A DNA stretch of 35,382 bases from CAYVAP01 sp964343195. GTDB lineage: Bacteria; Bacteroidota; Bacteroidia; J057. This document shows, piece after piece, positions 1 to 7,589 of this stretch (the first letter of the stretch is position 1; the number at the start of each line of letters is the position of its first letter). The stretch is taken from NCBI GenBank assembly GCA_964343195.1, contig CAYFIR010000064.1, forward strand, positions 1-35,382, given 5' to 3'. The notes beneath the pieces are model-generated. The model saw only the letters and a program-made list of their open reading frames with translations. It was not told where the DNA came from and ran no database searches. Position numbers and translations under genes: made by a program.

Positions 1-51
1 TTTACATACATCCCGAGCTTAAGCCTTTTTCTTAACTTGACAAAGTAGAAT

Positions 52-306
52 TAAGATGGCTGCCTTTTACAACATCCCCAATGTCATCCTGAACCTCGTA
101 GCATGGCGGAGAGTTAAAGGACCTTAATACCGCACTTTCCAGCGCTACTTTCTCAAGTGGTACACTGGAAAGTGTTACTTTTTAGATCCTTCGTCGCTTC
201 CTACGGTCGCTCCTCAGGATGACCCGTGGGAGTGGTAAGGAAATAGGTTGATCGACGTTCGGAGACGTCGATCTGCACTTGCTGCGGGTTAAAACCATGC
301 AGCAAG
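52..306. repeat. 255-bp tandem repeat, copy 1
   Basis: First of two adjacent copies of a 255-bp unit (the same sequence recurs at an offset of exactly 255). The unit is packed with inverted repeats: an outer pair GTCATCCTGA (83-92) / TCAGGATGAC (214-223), an inner CACTTTCCAG / CTGGAAAGTG pair, a perfect 9-bp hairpin GATCGACGT (250-258) / ACGTCGATC (265-273), and ACTTGCTGC (277-285) / GCAGCAAGT (299-307). The GTCATCCTGA-type ends resemble short palindromic repeats scattered through many bacterial genomes. No credible coding sequence lies here. Confidence 0.9.
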
Positions 307-580
307 TAAGATGGCTGCCTTTTACAACATCCCCAATGTCATCCTGAACCTCGTAGCATAGCGGAGAGGTGAAGGACCTTAATACCGCACTTTCCAGCGC
401 TACTTTCTCAAGTGGTACGCTGGAAAGTGTTACTTTTTAGATCCTTCGTCGCTTCCTACGGTCGCTCCTCAGGATGACCCGTGGGAGTGGTAAGGAAATA
501 GGTTGATCGACGTTCGGAGACGTCGATCTGCACTTGCTGCGGGTTAAAACCATGCAGCAAGTAAGATGGCTGCCTTTTAC
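307..580. repeat. 255-bp tandem repeat, copy 2, plus 19-bp start of a third copy
   Basis: Second copy (307-561) is nearly identical to the first; by eye there are about four substitutions, all in the interior of the GTCATCCTGA...TCAGGATGAC palindrome. In this copy the inner CACTTTCCAGCG arm pairs better than in copy 1. A third copy starts at 562 (TAAGATGGCTGCCTTTTAC) and breaks off at about 580, so the duplication junction is visible. The remaining 581-727 stretch carries only short repetitive TTCGAACTTTGAAC-like sequence and the hairpin listed separately. Confidence 0.9.
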
Positions 581-686
581 TAGTGCTTTCGGAACGAAGT
601 TCCTGACCAATTCGAGTTGAGATAACAGTCTAGCTACCAGCACATTCAACTTCGAACTTTGAACCACAAACTTTGAACTCTATCCA

Positions 687-715
687 CTAGCCGGGCGAAT
701 TTATTCCCCGGCTAG
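687..715 (-). terminator. Hairpin downstream of the ThuA/sugar dehydrogenase gene
   Basis: Perfect 9-bp inverted repeat CTAGCCGGG (687-695) / CCCGGCTAG (707-715) with an 11-nt loop, 13 bases beyond the stop codon of the leftward gene that ends at 728. It lacks a clear U tract, so it may be a transcript-end stabilising hairpin rather than a full intrinsic terminator. Confidence 0.5.
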
Positions 716-727
716 CTTGCATATTTC

Positions 728-3700
728 TTACTGGACAGATCCCCCAAACTCCACCCAATCGACTTTGGCAATCTCCCCTGCCCCCGACTGGTGGAAGACC
801 AGGTAGAGGTCGTGCTTGCCCTGGTAATTCTCAAACAAGAGGTTGGCGGTGCGCCAGGTGCTGCCCCGACCTGCGGGCAAAACCGCTCGTCCGATTATGG
901 GACCATCGGGACGATCCAGGTGGAGGGAAACAGTTCCTCCGTTACCGGGAAGGAAAGAAATTTTCAGCAGGTTTAGGCCAGTGCCATCGATCTGCCGATA
1001 GCCAAAATAAGCCCCTTCCCGCGTGCCATTCAATACCGGCAGGTCGCGGTTTTCCCCCCAGGTGCCAATCCAAATGTCTTCTGAGATTACATCGGCATCT
1101 TCAGCCTGAAGACGTGGATGGCGCAGCACCAGCAGTTCCCGGCGTGAAAGTGGAGGAAGGTCCCTATTTCCACCGTCGGTATAGGTCGCGGAAAGCAGGT
1201 AGGCACCAGTGGTGCTGCGTTGACCGGGAGTACTTACCGTTCCCGATGTGCCAAGCGTCTGCCCAGATGCCGCAGGATCACCCAGCGACAGGATGTACTG
1301 CACCATGGCCTTGGCATCCGAAATGCTCAGCTGGGGGTGGGCGGCCATCATGCGCTCGCCCCAGTTGCCATTGCCACCCTTGAGGATTTTTTGCGCGAGG
1401 TATTCCTCTGCGTCGGACTGGTTGCGGTAGCGCTGGGCGACCGCCTGATAGCTCGGGCCTACGGACTCGGTTTCGTCGGCGTGGCAGGTCCGGCAATCGC
1501 TGTTGCGGATCTGCATCAGACCCTGATAAAAGCGCGGGTCGCCTTGCGGGATCTGATCTCCGCCCAGCATAACCTCCAGGTCTCGCCCTTCGCTGACATA
1601 CACCCAGCGAACTTCCGTACGATCCTCGGTAATGCCACCATTATCCTCATCCTCCGGGTCGTGGATGTTGACTTCAAATTGGTTTTGCTGCCCAGGTAAA
1701 TAGAAACTCCGGTTGCCTGAGAAGGCAATGTTGATGTCGGGCGGCTCATTGCCGACGCGGATTTCTGCCTCGGCGATGGCGGTATCCCCCGCCTGATCAA
1801 CGACCAGCAGCTTCGGGTGATAGACGCCGGGCTGTTCGTAGGTAAAGCAGACTTCCACCCCGCTGTCTTCCACCACGCTGTCCTGGGTGAGCTGCCAAAA
1901 GTAGCTCAGTGTGCTGTCCGCCGGATCGTAGTCATAGCTGTAGTAAGCCGAAAGGTTGACACTGTGGGGCGCTGCTCCGTCGGCTTCGTCCACATACAAT
2001 TCCGGGACAGGCAGTCGATTACCGGGAGCATATTCGATTTTGACCAGCCGCGCGTCGGGGTTATTGAGGAAATAATCCTGGCCATATGCCAGGATGTAGA
2101 GGCTGCCATCCGGCCCGAATTCCATGTCGATGGGCTTGCTGATTTCGACGCCAGGGAGGAAGGGCTCGATTTTGTCCAGGTTGCCTGCGCTGTCAAAGCT
2201 CACCAGTTTGGTCCAGGAGCGTGCCCATTCGTAGATGAAGAGTTTGCCTTCGTAGTAGTCGGGAAAGGCCGTTGTGGCACCGACTGTATCGTAAAGTGCC
2301 TGCCGATAAACCGGTCCGGCCATGGCGCTACGTGAGCCCGTTCCCAGCATGGGAAAAGTGTCACTCAAGGCGTATGGGTACCAGATCAGGGCTGACTGGG
2401 CAGGGGGAAGTTCCTTGCTGCCGTAGTTGTAGGGGGAATAATTGACCGGATGCATGGGGTCAAAGAATGGCCCTACGGTGTCTTTTTCGAAGTCCCGATC
2501 GGGATAGGCACGGTTGTCAGCGGTGAAATAGGGCCAGCCAAAGTTTCCGGGCTTGCGCGCCTGATTCCACTCGTCGTAGCTACGTGGCCCATAGCGGCTG
2601 CTATCGCCTACATCGGGTCCTACATCGCCCCAATATACCCATCCTGTCTCGTGGTCCACGGAGATTCGGAAGGGATTGCGGCAACCCATGGTGTAGATTT
2701 CCGGGCGACCGGAGGAGCCATCAGCTGGGAAGAGGTTGCCATCCGGGATCACATATCCGCCCGAATCCAGCGGGGTGATGCGCAGTATTTTGCCGCGCAG
2801 GTCGTGGGTGTTGCCGGAAGACTTTTGTGCGTCGAAAGGTCCGCGTCCAGGACGCTCGTCGATTGGGGTGTAGCCGTCGGATTCCTTGGAACTGGTGTTG
2901 TCCCCGGTAGAAAGCCAGAGGTTACCATCTGGCCCAAACGTAACCGAACCGCCTGAGTGGCAGCAGGTTTCGCGCTGGACTTCGACCTCAATGATCAGGG
3001 TTTCGGTAGAAAGCAGCAGGGAGTCGCCTTCCAGTACAAAGCGCGAGAGGGTCTGCGGACGTTCGCATTCGGAGCCGGGAGAATAGTAGAGGTAGATGTA
3101 GCCGTTTTGGGCAAAATCGGGGTCCTGTGCCAGGCCCAATAGCCCGTCCTCGTAGTTGCCGCTCGTGCAGACGTCGAAGGTGTGGAGCACCTGGGTGGCT
3201 TCGTTTTCAGGTGAATAGAGCTTCATGCGGCCTTTTCGCTCGATGTAGAGCACACGCCCGTCGGGCAGGATGGTCATCTCCATGGGTTCATCTACATCGT
3301 AGTCGTCGAGTACCTTGATGGTGAAACGGTTGTCATGCGGAGCATAGGGGCTGCTTATTTGCCCGAATTGATAGGTATTGTCACCAAAGAGGTAGGGAAT
3401 GCTGCGTTGGATTTGCTCGGCAAACCCACTAGAGCGGACCAGGCTGTCATTGACCGAAAGGTTCAATATGCGTCCTCCATCAAATTCGTAGGAGCTGAAA
3501 GCGGGGCGAATCTTGCTGCCCATCGGTTCGATAATGTCAGCTACCTTTTGGGCAATCTGAGTCGAATCTTCGGACAGGGTATCGGAAGGTAGTTGCAGCA
3601 TTTGGTACCCCCAGGGCCAGTCGAGGCGGTTGCGTAACGAGGCATTCACAACGGCCAGCCCGCCTCCGGATTGTACGTAGCGCTCCAGGTGGTTTTGTTG

Positions 3701-3991
3701 CTGAGGAGTGAGGTCTTCACCGGCCCAGTCTAGCAGATAGACTACGCCATAGTTGATCAGGGAATCTTCTATGAGCCAGCTTGCCTCCGACGTCGTGTCG
3801 AGGGTCATGTAGCCCGAGTCAGTCAGGGCGCAGAGGCTGGCTAGCAGTCTGTTGTAGGTTTGCCCATCGGTGTCTGGGCTTTTAACCAGCAAGACTTCTC
3901 GGGTAAGTCGCTGTTGGCTGAGGGGTGCTTGCGGGGTACATCCTGCCCAGAGGAGCACCGCACCAATTGAGAATAATAAGATCGAACGCAT
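728..3991 (-). CDS. Multidomain secreted lipoprotein: ThuA-like + sugar dehydrogenase + PKD + cytochrome c + CBM6-like
   Basis: A 1087-residue exported protein. The N-terminus is a lipoprotein signal with lipobox LWAGC (Cys18). Residues ~25-190 look like a divergent ThuA/glutamine-amidotransferase-like domain; ~220-650 match the glucose/sorbosone (PQQ-type) dehydrogenase beta-propeller family, with phrases such as GLAQDPDF and CCHSGGSVTFGPDG; ~660-745 is a PKD domain; ~820-900 is a class I cytochrome c with haem motif CRTCH near residue 835; ~960-1087 resembles a CBM6-type carbohydrate-binding module. This order is known from Bacteroidota/Planctomycetota 'ThuA domain/PQQ-dependent sugar dehydrogenase' proteins. 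Inferred role: oxidation of a sugar at the cell surface or in the periplasm, passing electrons through the fused haem. The actual substrate and cofactor cannot be read from the sequence. It lies downstream of lpdA on the same strand but is separated from it by a strong terminator, so it is probably its own transcription unit. Confidence 0.88.
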   Translation of the reverse strand: MRSILLFSIGAVLLWAGCTPQAPLSQQRLTREVLLVKSPDTDGQTYNRLLASLCALTDSGYMTLDTTSEASWLIEDSLINYGVVYLLDWAGEDLTPQQQNHLERYVQSGGGLAVVNASLRNRLDWPWGYQMLQLPSDTLSEDSTQIAQKVADIIEPMGSKIRPAFSSYEFDGGRILNLSVNDSLVRSSGFAEQIQRSIPYLFGDNTYQFGQISSPYAPHDNRFTIKVLDDYDVDEPMEMTILPDGRVLYIERKGRMKLYSPENEATQVLHTFDVCTSGNYEDGLLGLAQDPDFAQNGYIYLYYSPGSECERPQTLSRFVLEGDSLLLSTETLIIEVEVQRETCCHSGGSVTFGPDGNLWLSTGDNTSSKESDGYTPIDERPGRGPFDAQKSSGNTHDLRGKILRITPLDSGGYVIPDGNLFPADGSSGRPEIYTMGCRNPFRISVDHETGWVYWGDVGPDVGDSSRYGPRSYDEWNQARKPGNFGWPYFTADNRAYPDRDFEKDTVGPFFDPMHPVNYSPYNYGSKELPPAQSALIWYPYALSDTFPMLGTGSRSAMAGPVYRQALYDTVGATTAFPDYYEGKLFIYEWARSWTKLVSFDSAGNLDKIEPFLPGVEISKPIDMEFGPDGSLYILAYGQDYFLNNPDARLVKIEYAPGNRLPVPELYVDEADGAAPHSVNLSAYYSYDYDPADSTLSYFWQLTQDSVVEDSGVEVCFTYEQPGVYHPKLLVVDQAGDTAIAEAEIRVGNEPPDINIAFSGNRSFYLPGQQNQFEVNIHDPEDEDNGGITEDRTEVRWVYVSEGRDLEVMLGGDQIPQGDPRFYQGLMQIRNSDCRTCHADETESVGPSYQAVAQRYRNQSDAEEYLAQKILKGGNGNWGERMMAAHPQLSISDAKAMVQYILSLGDPAASGQTLGTSGTVSTPGQRSTTGAYLLSATYTDGGNRDLPPLSRRELLVLRHPRLQAEDADVISEDIWIGTWGENRDLPVLNGTREGAYFGYRQIDGTGLNLLKISFLPGNGGTVSLHLDRPDGPIIGRAVLPAGRGSTWRTANLLFENYQGKHDLYLVFHQSGAGEIAKVDWVEFGGSVQ

Positions 3992-4175
3992 GGATCTGCG
4001 GATAGGGAGTGAAGGTAATAGTAGTTTAGCCTCTAAGTTACTGATTTATTGAGGCTTGGCTCAAGCTGTTTCTTCCGATAAATAAGGGGTATTTTGACCA
4101 AAAAAGATGCTTGAATAGCAGGAAGGGTTCGGGGGAAGGCGGAATAAGGCCGGTGGGCAAAAAATCTGCTAAATG

Positions 4176-4210
4176 AAAAACGCTTCTCCTGAAATGGAGA
4201 AGCGTTTTTT
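4176..4210 (-). terminator. Intrinsic terminator of lpdA
   Basis: Stem CGCTTCTCC (4181-4189) / GGAGAAGCG (4196-4204) with a 6-nt loop, flanked by A5 on the left and T6 on the right. It is therefore symmetrical and works on either strand; on the minus strand it follows the lpdA stop codon by about 80 bases. The rest of 3992-4289 shows no gene. Confidence 0.85.
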
Positions 4211-4289
4211 GGTTCGTTGTTGACTCGTTCAGCGTCCGTAATTTATCCGGGAGCTTGTGGACTCCAAACTTCGAACGAAGAACTTACAA

Positions 4290-5684
4290 CTATATGTGAA
4301 TCACCTCACCGTAAGCGGCAGCAGCGGCTTCCATTACGGCTTCAGACATGGTGGGGTGAGGGTGTACCCCGCCGATGAGCTCATGTCCGGTGGTTTCCAG
4401 TTTGCGGGCCATTACGATCTCAGCGATCATGTCGGTTACGTGGTCGCCGATCATGTGAGCACCCAACAGTTCACCGTACTTGGCATCAAAGATCAGCTTC
4501 ACAAAGCCATCCTTTTTGCCGGAGGCGGTAGCCTTACCAGAAGCAGAGAATGGGAATTTACCCACTTTCAGCTCATAGCCGGCTTCTTTGGCTTCAGCTT
4601 CGGTCATGCCGACGCTGGCCACCTCAGGAACGGTATAGGTACAGCTGGGAATGTTGCCGTAGTCGATGGGCTCGACGTCCAGTCCAGCGATTTTTTCCAC
4701 GCAGGAGATGCCCTCGTGAGAGGCCATGTGGGCCAGTGCTGGTCCAGGAGTCATGTCGCCGATGGCGTAGATGCCCGGAACGTTGGTCTGGTAAAAATCA
4801 TCCACCAGGACTTTTCCTCTTTCGGTTTTGATGCCAAGGTTGCCAAGACCCAGTTCTTCCAGATTGGCTACAACACCTACAGCTGAAAGCAGCACATCAG
4901 CTTCGAGTTTTTCTTCGCCCTTCTTGGTCTTGATGGTTGCTACGACTCCTTTGCCTGAAGTATCAACCGCTGTTACTTCGGTGCTGGTCATGATGTCCAC
5001 GCCCTTCTTTTTGTAGATGCGGGTCATCTGCTTGGACACTTCCTCATCTTCACGAGGCAGGATGCGGTCCAGGAATTCCACTACGGTTACCTTGGTACCC
5101 ATGGTCGCGTAGAAGTACGCGAACTCCATTCCGATGGCACCAGAACCAGCGATGATCATGGATTCAGGCTGCTTTTCCATGGTCATGGCCTTGCGGTAGC
5201 CGATTACCTTTTCGCCATCGATGGGCATGCTAGGCAGACTGCGTGCACGGGCACCTGTAGCCAGGATGATGTGCTTGGCGTCGTAAGAAGTGGTCTTGCC
5301 ATCCTTGTCAGTTACCACGACTTTCTTTCCAGGAGAAAGCTTGCCATGACCTTCGATGACGTCCACTTTATTTTTGCGAAGCAGGAAATTCACGCCCTTG
5401 CTCATGGTGTCGGCCACGCCACGGCTACGTTCTACTACTTTGGTAAAGTCGTGGCTCACCTTCTCAGCTGAAAGTCCATAATCCTCAGCGTGTTGCAGGT
5501 AATCCATCACCTCAGCACTTTTGAGCAGGGCCTTGGTAGGAATACAGCCCCAGTTCAGGCAGATACCTCCCAGGTTTTCCTTTTCCACCACTGCGGTCTT
5601 CATACCCAACTGAGAAGCGCGGATAGCAGCTACGTAACCTCCGGGGCCACTGCCTACCACGATCATATCATATGCATTTGCCAT
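4290..5684 (-). CDS. lpdA: Dihydrolipoyl dehydrogenase (E3)
   Basis: FAD-dependent oxidoreductase that reoxidises dihydrolipoyl groups of the pyruvate, 2-oxoglutarate and branched-chain dehydrogenase complexes and the glycine cleavage system, producing NADH in the cytoplasm. At 464 residues it has the normal length. Visible motifs: FAD-binding GSGPGG (residues 11-16); the redox disulfide in GGICLNWGCIPTK (Cys42 and Cys47); a second Rossmann motif GSGAIGMEF near residues 180-188 for NAD; the AIGDMTPGPALAH FAD contact; and the C-terminal HPHPTMSE catalytic His-Glu pair. The start ATG lies about 26 bases after a predicted transcription start from a good -33/-7 promoter, and a terminator follows, so it appears to be monocistronic. 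No E1/E2 subunit genes are nearby. Confidence 0.97.
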   Translation of the reverse strand: MANAYDMIVVGSGPGGYVAAIRASQLGMKTAVVEKENLGGICLNWGCIPTKALLKSAEVMDYLQHAEDYGLSAEKVSHDFTKVVERSRGVADTMSKGVNFLLRKNKVDVIEGHGKLSPGKKVVVTDKDGKTTSYDAKHIILATGARARSLPSMPIDGEKVIGYRKAMTMEKQPESMIIAGSGAIGMEFAYFYATMGTKVTVVEFLDRILPREDEEVSKQMTRIYKKKGVDIMTSTEVTAVDTSGKGVVATIKTKKGEEKLEADVLLSAVGVVANLEELGLGNLGIKTERGKVLVDDFYQTNVPGIYAIGDMTPGPALAHMASHEGISCVEKIAGLDVEPIDYGNIPSCTYTVPEVASVGMTEAEAKEAGYELKVGKFPFSASGKATASGKKDGFVKLIFDAKYGELLGAHMIGDHVTDMIAEIVMARKLETTGHELIGGVHPHPTMSEAVMEAAAAAYGEVIHI

Positions 5685-5716
5685 AGCTTGTCGTTGTAGA
5701 TGTATTTTATGGGGGT

Positions 5717-5746
5717 CAAAATTAGGAAAAAATCCACCAGCTCAAA
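5717..5746 (-). promoter_or_regulatory. Bacteroidota-type promoter of lpdA
   Basis: On the minus strand: -33 TTTG (5743-5746), an 18-base spacer, then -7 TAATTTTG (5717-5724), a full match to the TAnnTTTG consensus of Bacteroidota sigma-ABfr promoters. The predicted start of transcription is near 5710, giving a leader of about 26 bases to the lpdA ATG at 5684. Confidence 0.7.
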
Positions 5747-6181
5747 GCTAGTGAAATGAGTTCAGTGTTCGTTGTTCAGAGTTCAATGTTATCACAATGG
5801 CTATCAGCCTTTTAAGTCACCTTCAATTGTGCAATGATCTGGTCGGAAATTCGTAGCCATAATCGTACCGCGAAGCTAGTTTCTGTACGTGAGTATCACA
5901 GCGCATTTTTTATGAATCAGCAGGCGATCTGTATGTTTTTTTGCTGTTAATCCCCTGTCATATATCACAAATCTTATAGGAGCTAAAATAATACCCAAGT
6001 TTGGTAATGGGTTAAGTTGCTGATAGATAGAGTTTTATGGCTGGGGTCATGCCGGGGAGGAATTTTTTGATGAAAATATGCAAACTTTAGTGTTTAAACA
6101 TCGTTTATTTGTCCAAACTTACTCCCAACGTTCCTTCTGATTATCAAAAATCAACTCATACATCAAATTATTATCATCACA
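5747..6181. other. Intergenic region between divergent lpdA and YceI genes
   Basis: About 435 bases without a supportable gene or RNA. There are short GTTCAGAGTTCAATGTT-like imperfect repeats near 5760-5790. The YceI promoter must lie here, but I found no full TAnnTTTG match on the plus strand; CAAGTTTG near 5997 is a one-mismatch candidate only. Confidence 0.4.
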
Positions 6182-6790
6182 ATGAAGACTGTATTCCAAC
6201 AACTGCTTGCCCTGGCTTTCGTAGCCCTGGCTGTATCTCCTTCTTTTGCTCAATTGAACGCTGGCCAGAGCTGGGCGTTTGACAAAGCACACTCTGAGGT
6301 AGAGTTTACCATCGTCCACATGGTCATCTCTGAAGTGGACGGCGAGTTCACCACCTTTGACGGAACTGTAACCACTCCTGGAGATGGTTTTGAAGGAGCT
6401 GATATCTCCTTTACCATTGATGTGAATTCCATCGATACTGACAACGAACGCCGCGACGGACACTTGAAAAGTGCAGACTTTTTTGAAGTTGAGAAGTATC
6501 CAGAGATCACCTTTGAGAGCACTTCTTTTGAGCTGGTAGAAGGCAACAAGTACCTCCTGAAAGGCAACCTGACCATGCACGGTGTTACCAAGCCCATCGA
6601 ACTGGACGTTACCTATGGTGGTACTGTGAAGGACCCATGGGGAAACACCAAGGCTGGATTTAAGCTGAGAGGCGAAGTTGACCGTTTTGATTATGGCCTG
6701 GAGTGGGATGCCGCTACTGAGGCTGGTGGTCTGGTTGTAAGCCGTGAAGTCGAAATCGAGTGTAACATCGAGCTGGCTCTGCAGGAGTAG
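6182..6790 (+). CDS. YceI family protein (exported lipocalin-like)
   Basis: A 202-residue protein with a cleavable signal peptide (residues 1-~23, ending SPSFAQ). The rest fits the YceI-like family, an eight-stranded beta barrel that binds polyisoprenoid or quinone-like lipids in the periplasm. Family features seen: the opening WAFDKAHSEVEFTIVHMVISEVDG, the VNSIDTDNERRDGHLKSADFFEVEKYPEITF core (DGHLKS...F-E-YP) and LKGNLTMHGVTKPIELDV. The specific ligand is unknown. It stands alone on the plus strand and converges with a cytochrome c gene, sharing a strong hairpin at 6818-6850. A membrane electron-transfer link with that cytochrome is conceivable but is only inference from proximity. Confidence 0.93.
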   Translation: MKTVFQQLLALAFVALAVSPSFAQLNAGQSWAFDKAHSEVEFTIVHMVISEVDGEFTTFDGTVTTPGDGFEGADISFTIDVNSIDTDNERRDGHLKSADFFEVEKYPEITFESTSFELVEGNKYLLKGNLTMHGVTKPIELDVTYGGTVKDPWGNTKAGFKLRGEVDRFDYGLEWDAATEAGGLVVSREVEIECNIELALQE

Positions 6791-6817
6791 TCAGTACAGG
6801 ACAAATATATCTTCAAA

Positions 6818-6850
6818 TATGGCCCCTTCAGCACTGCTGAGGGGGCCATA
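6818..6850. terminator. Shared hairpin between convergent YceI and cytochrome c genes
   Basis: A 15-bp stem (6818-6832 pairing with 6836-6850, one mismatch) around a 3-base loop: TATGGCCCC...GGGGCCATA. It sits 27 bases after the YceI stop and 3 bases beyond the cytochrome stop, so it can serve both strands. T-tracts are weak. Confidence 0.75.
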
Positions 6851-6853
6851 TGT

Positions 6854-7327
6854 TTAGTAGCTCTTTAACTCCAGATAGTTGAGGATTAATCCAATCTCCT
6901 CATCGGTGAGGGTTGGGAAGGCTTGCATTTGCAATTGGTTATTTTCTTCCCACAGATACAGGGCTTTTTCGTCTCCAGCCTGGATGAGCCCTGGGGCATT
7001 TCGAATCCATTGGTAAAGCCACTCTTCCTCCCCAGCGTATTTCTCACTGATGCCAGAAAGGGGAGGACCTACCCGCATTGCATCAAGAGCATGGCAGGCA
7101 CTACAGATCCTTTTGAAGAGATCCTGCCCGGCATCATAGGCAGCGGCATCTTCGGGGTTTAGAGGGCGATTGCTAACTACTACGTAATCGATATAATCAA
7201 TTACCTGGACACTCCGGTACTCCAGAAAAGGTTCGGCAGGATTCATCCAGCCCTTGATGACCTGAAAAAAGAAAAAGGCCAATAGCCCAAAAGCTAGTAG
7301 TGACAAAATTCCTATGGTTCTTGACAT
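6854..7327 (-). CDS. Membrane-anchored c-type cytochrome
   Basis: A 157-residue protein: N-terminal membrane anchor (residues ~4-25, LSLLAFGLLAFFFFQV), a linker, then a single class I cytochrome c domain with haem motif CSACH (Cys75, Cys78, His79) and a probable distal axial Met in QMQAFP near residue 137, followed by the usual C-terminal helix LTDEEIGLILNYL. I chose the ATG at 7327 rather than the upstream in-frame TTG at 7363, because it starts directly before the membrane segment. It is likely a periplasm-facing electron carrier. The partner oxidase or reductase is not in the window. Confidence 0.9.
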   Translation of the reverse strand: MSRTIGILSLLAFGLLAFFFFQVIKGWMNPAEPFLEYRSVQVIDYIDYVVVSNRPLNPEDAAAYDAGQDLFKRICSACHALDAMRVGPPLSGISEKYAGEEEWLYQWIRNAPGLIQAGDEKALYLWEENNQLQMQAFPTLTDEEIGLILNYLELKSY

Positions 7328-7402
7328 AATTCTACGGTTACCAGTCCTGCTGTTTTCGTTCAATAAAACGAAAAAAGGGGGAGCTATTCCTCATGTCAAG
7401 AT

Positions 7403-7589
7403 GTTTTAGAAGTCAGATCGCTACGCTGTGAGATCGGCAAAAAGCCTGTCAGAAGTCAGAGAGTAAAAGGAGAGACCAGACCGCTGGGCTGCCAGAAGTG
7501 GTACAAAAGGAATAGTTCTTCTCTTTCTGATTTCTCATCTCTTCTCTCGGCTCTCGTAGCGCAGCGATCTCATCTCTCGCTTCTAAAAC
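7403..7589. repeat. Inverted-repeat element flush with the TonB receptor stop codon
   Basis: Left end GTTTTAGAAG (7403-7412) followed by AGATCGCTACGCTGTGAGATC; right end CTTCTAAAAC (7580-7589), which read on the minus strand gives the same GTTTTAGAAG and then a matching GAGATCGCTGCGCTACGAGAG. The ~187-bp interval between the converging arms holds only purine/pyrimidine-biased filler. The right end overlaps the receptor gene: its last codons TTT TAG are part of the GTTTTAG terminus. Looks like a small non-coding repeat rather than a gene. Confidence 0.6.

Noticed and set aside
437..667. 76-codon open frame in the left repeat region
   Set aside because: Lies entirely across the tandem repeat and spacer repeats; composition is arginine/serine noise with no start context.
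6060..6120. Promoter of the YceI gene
   Set aside because: TATTTG near 6106 is only a partial match to TAnnTTTG and has no -33 partner; not strong enough to annotate.
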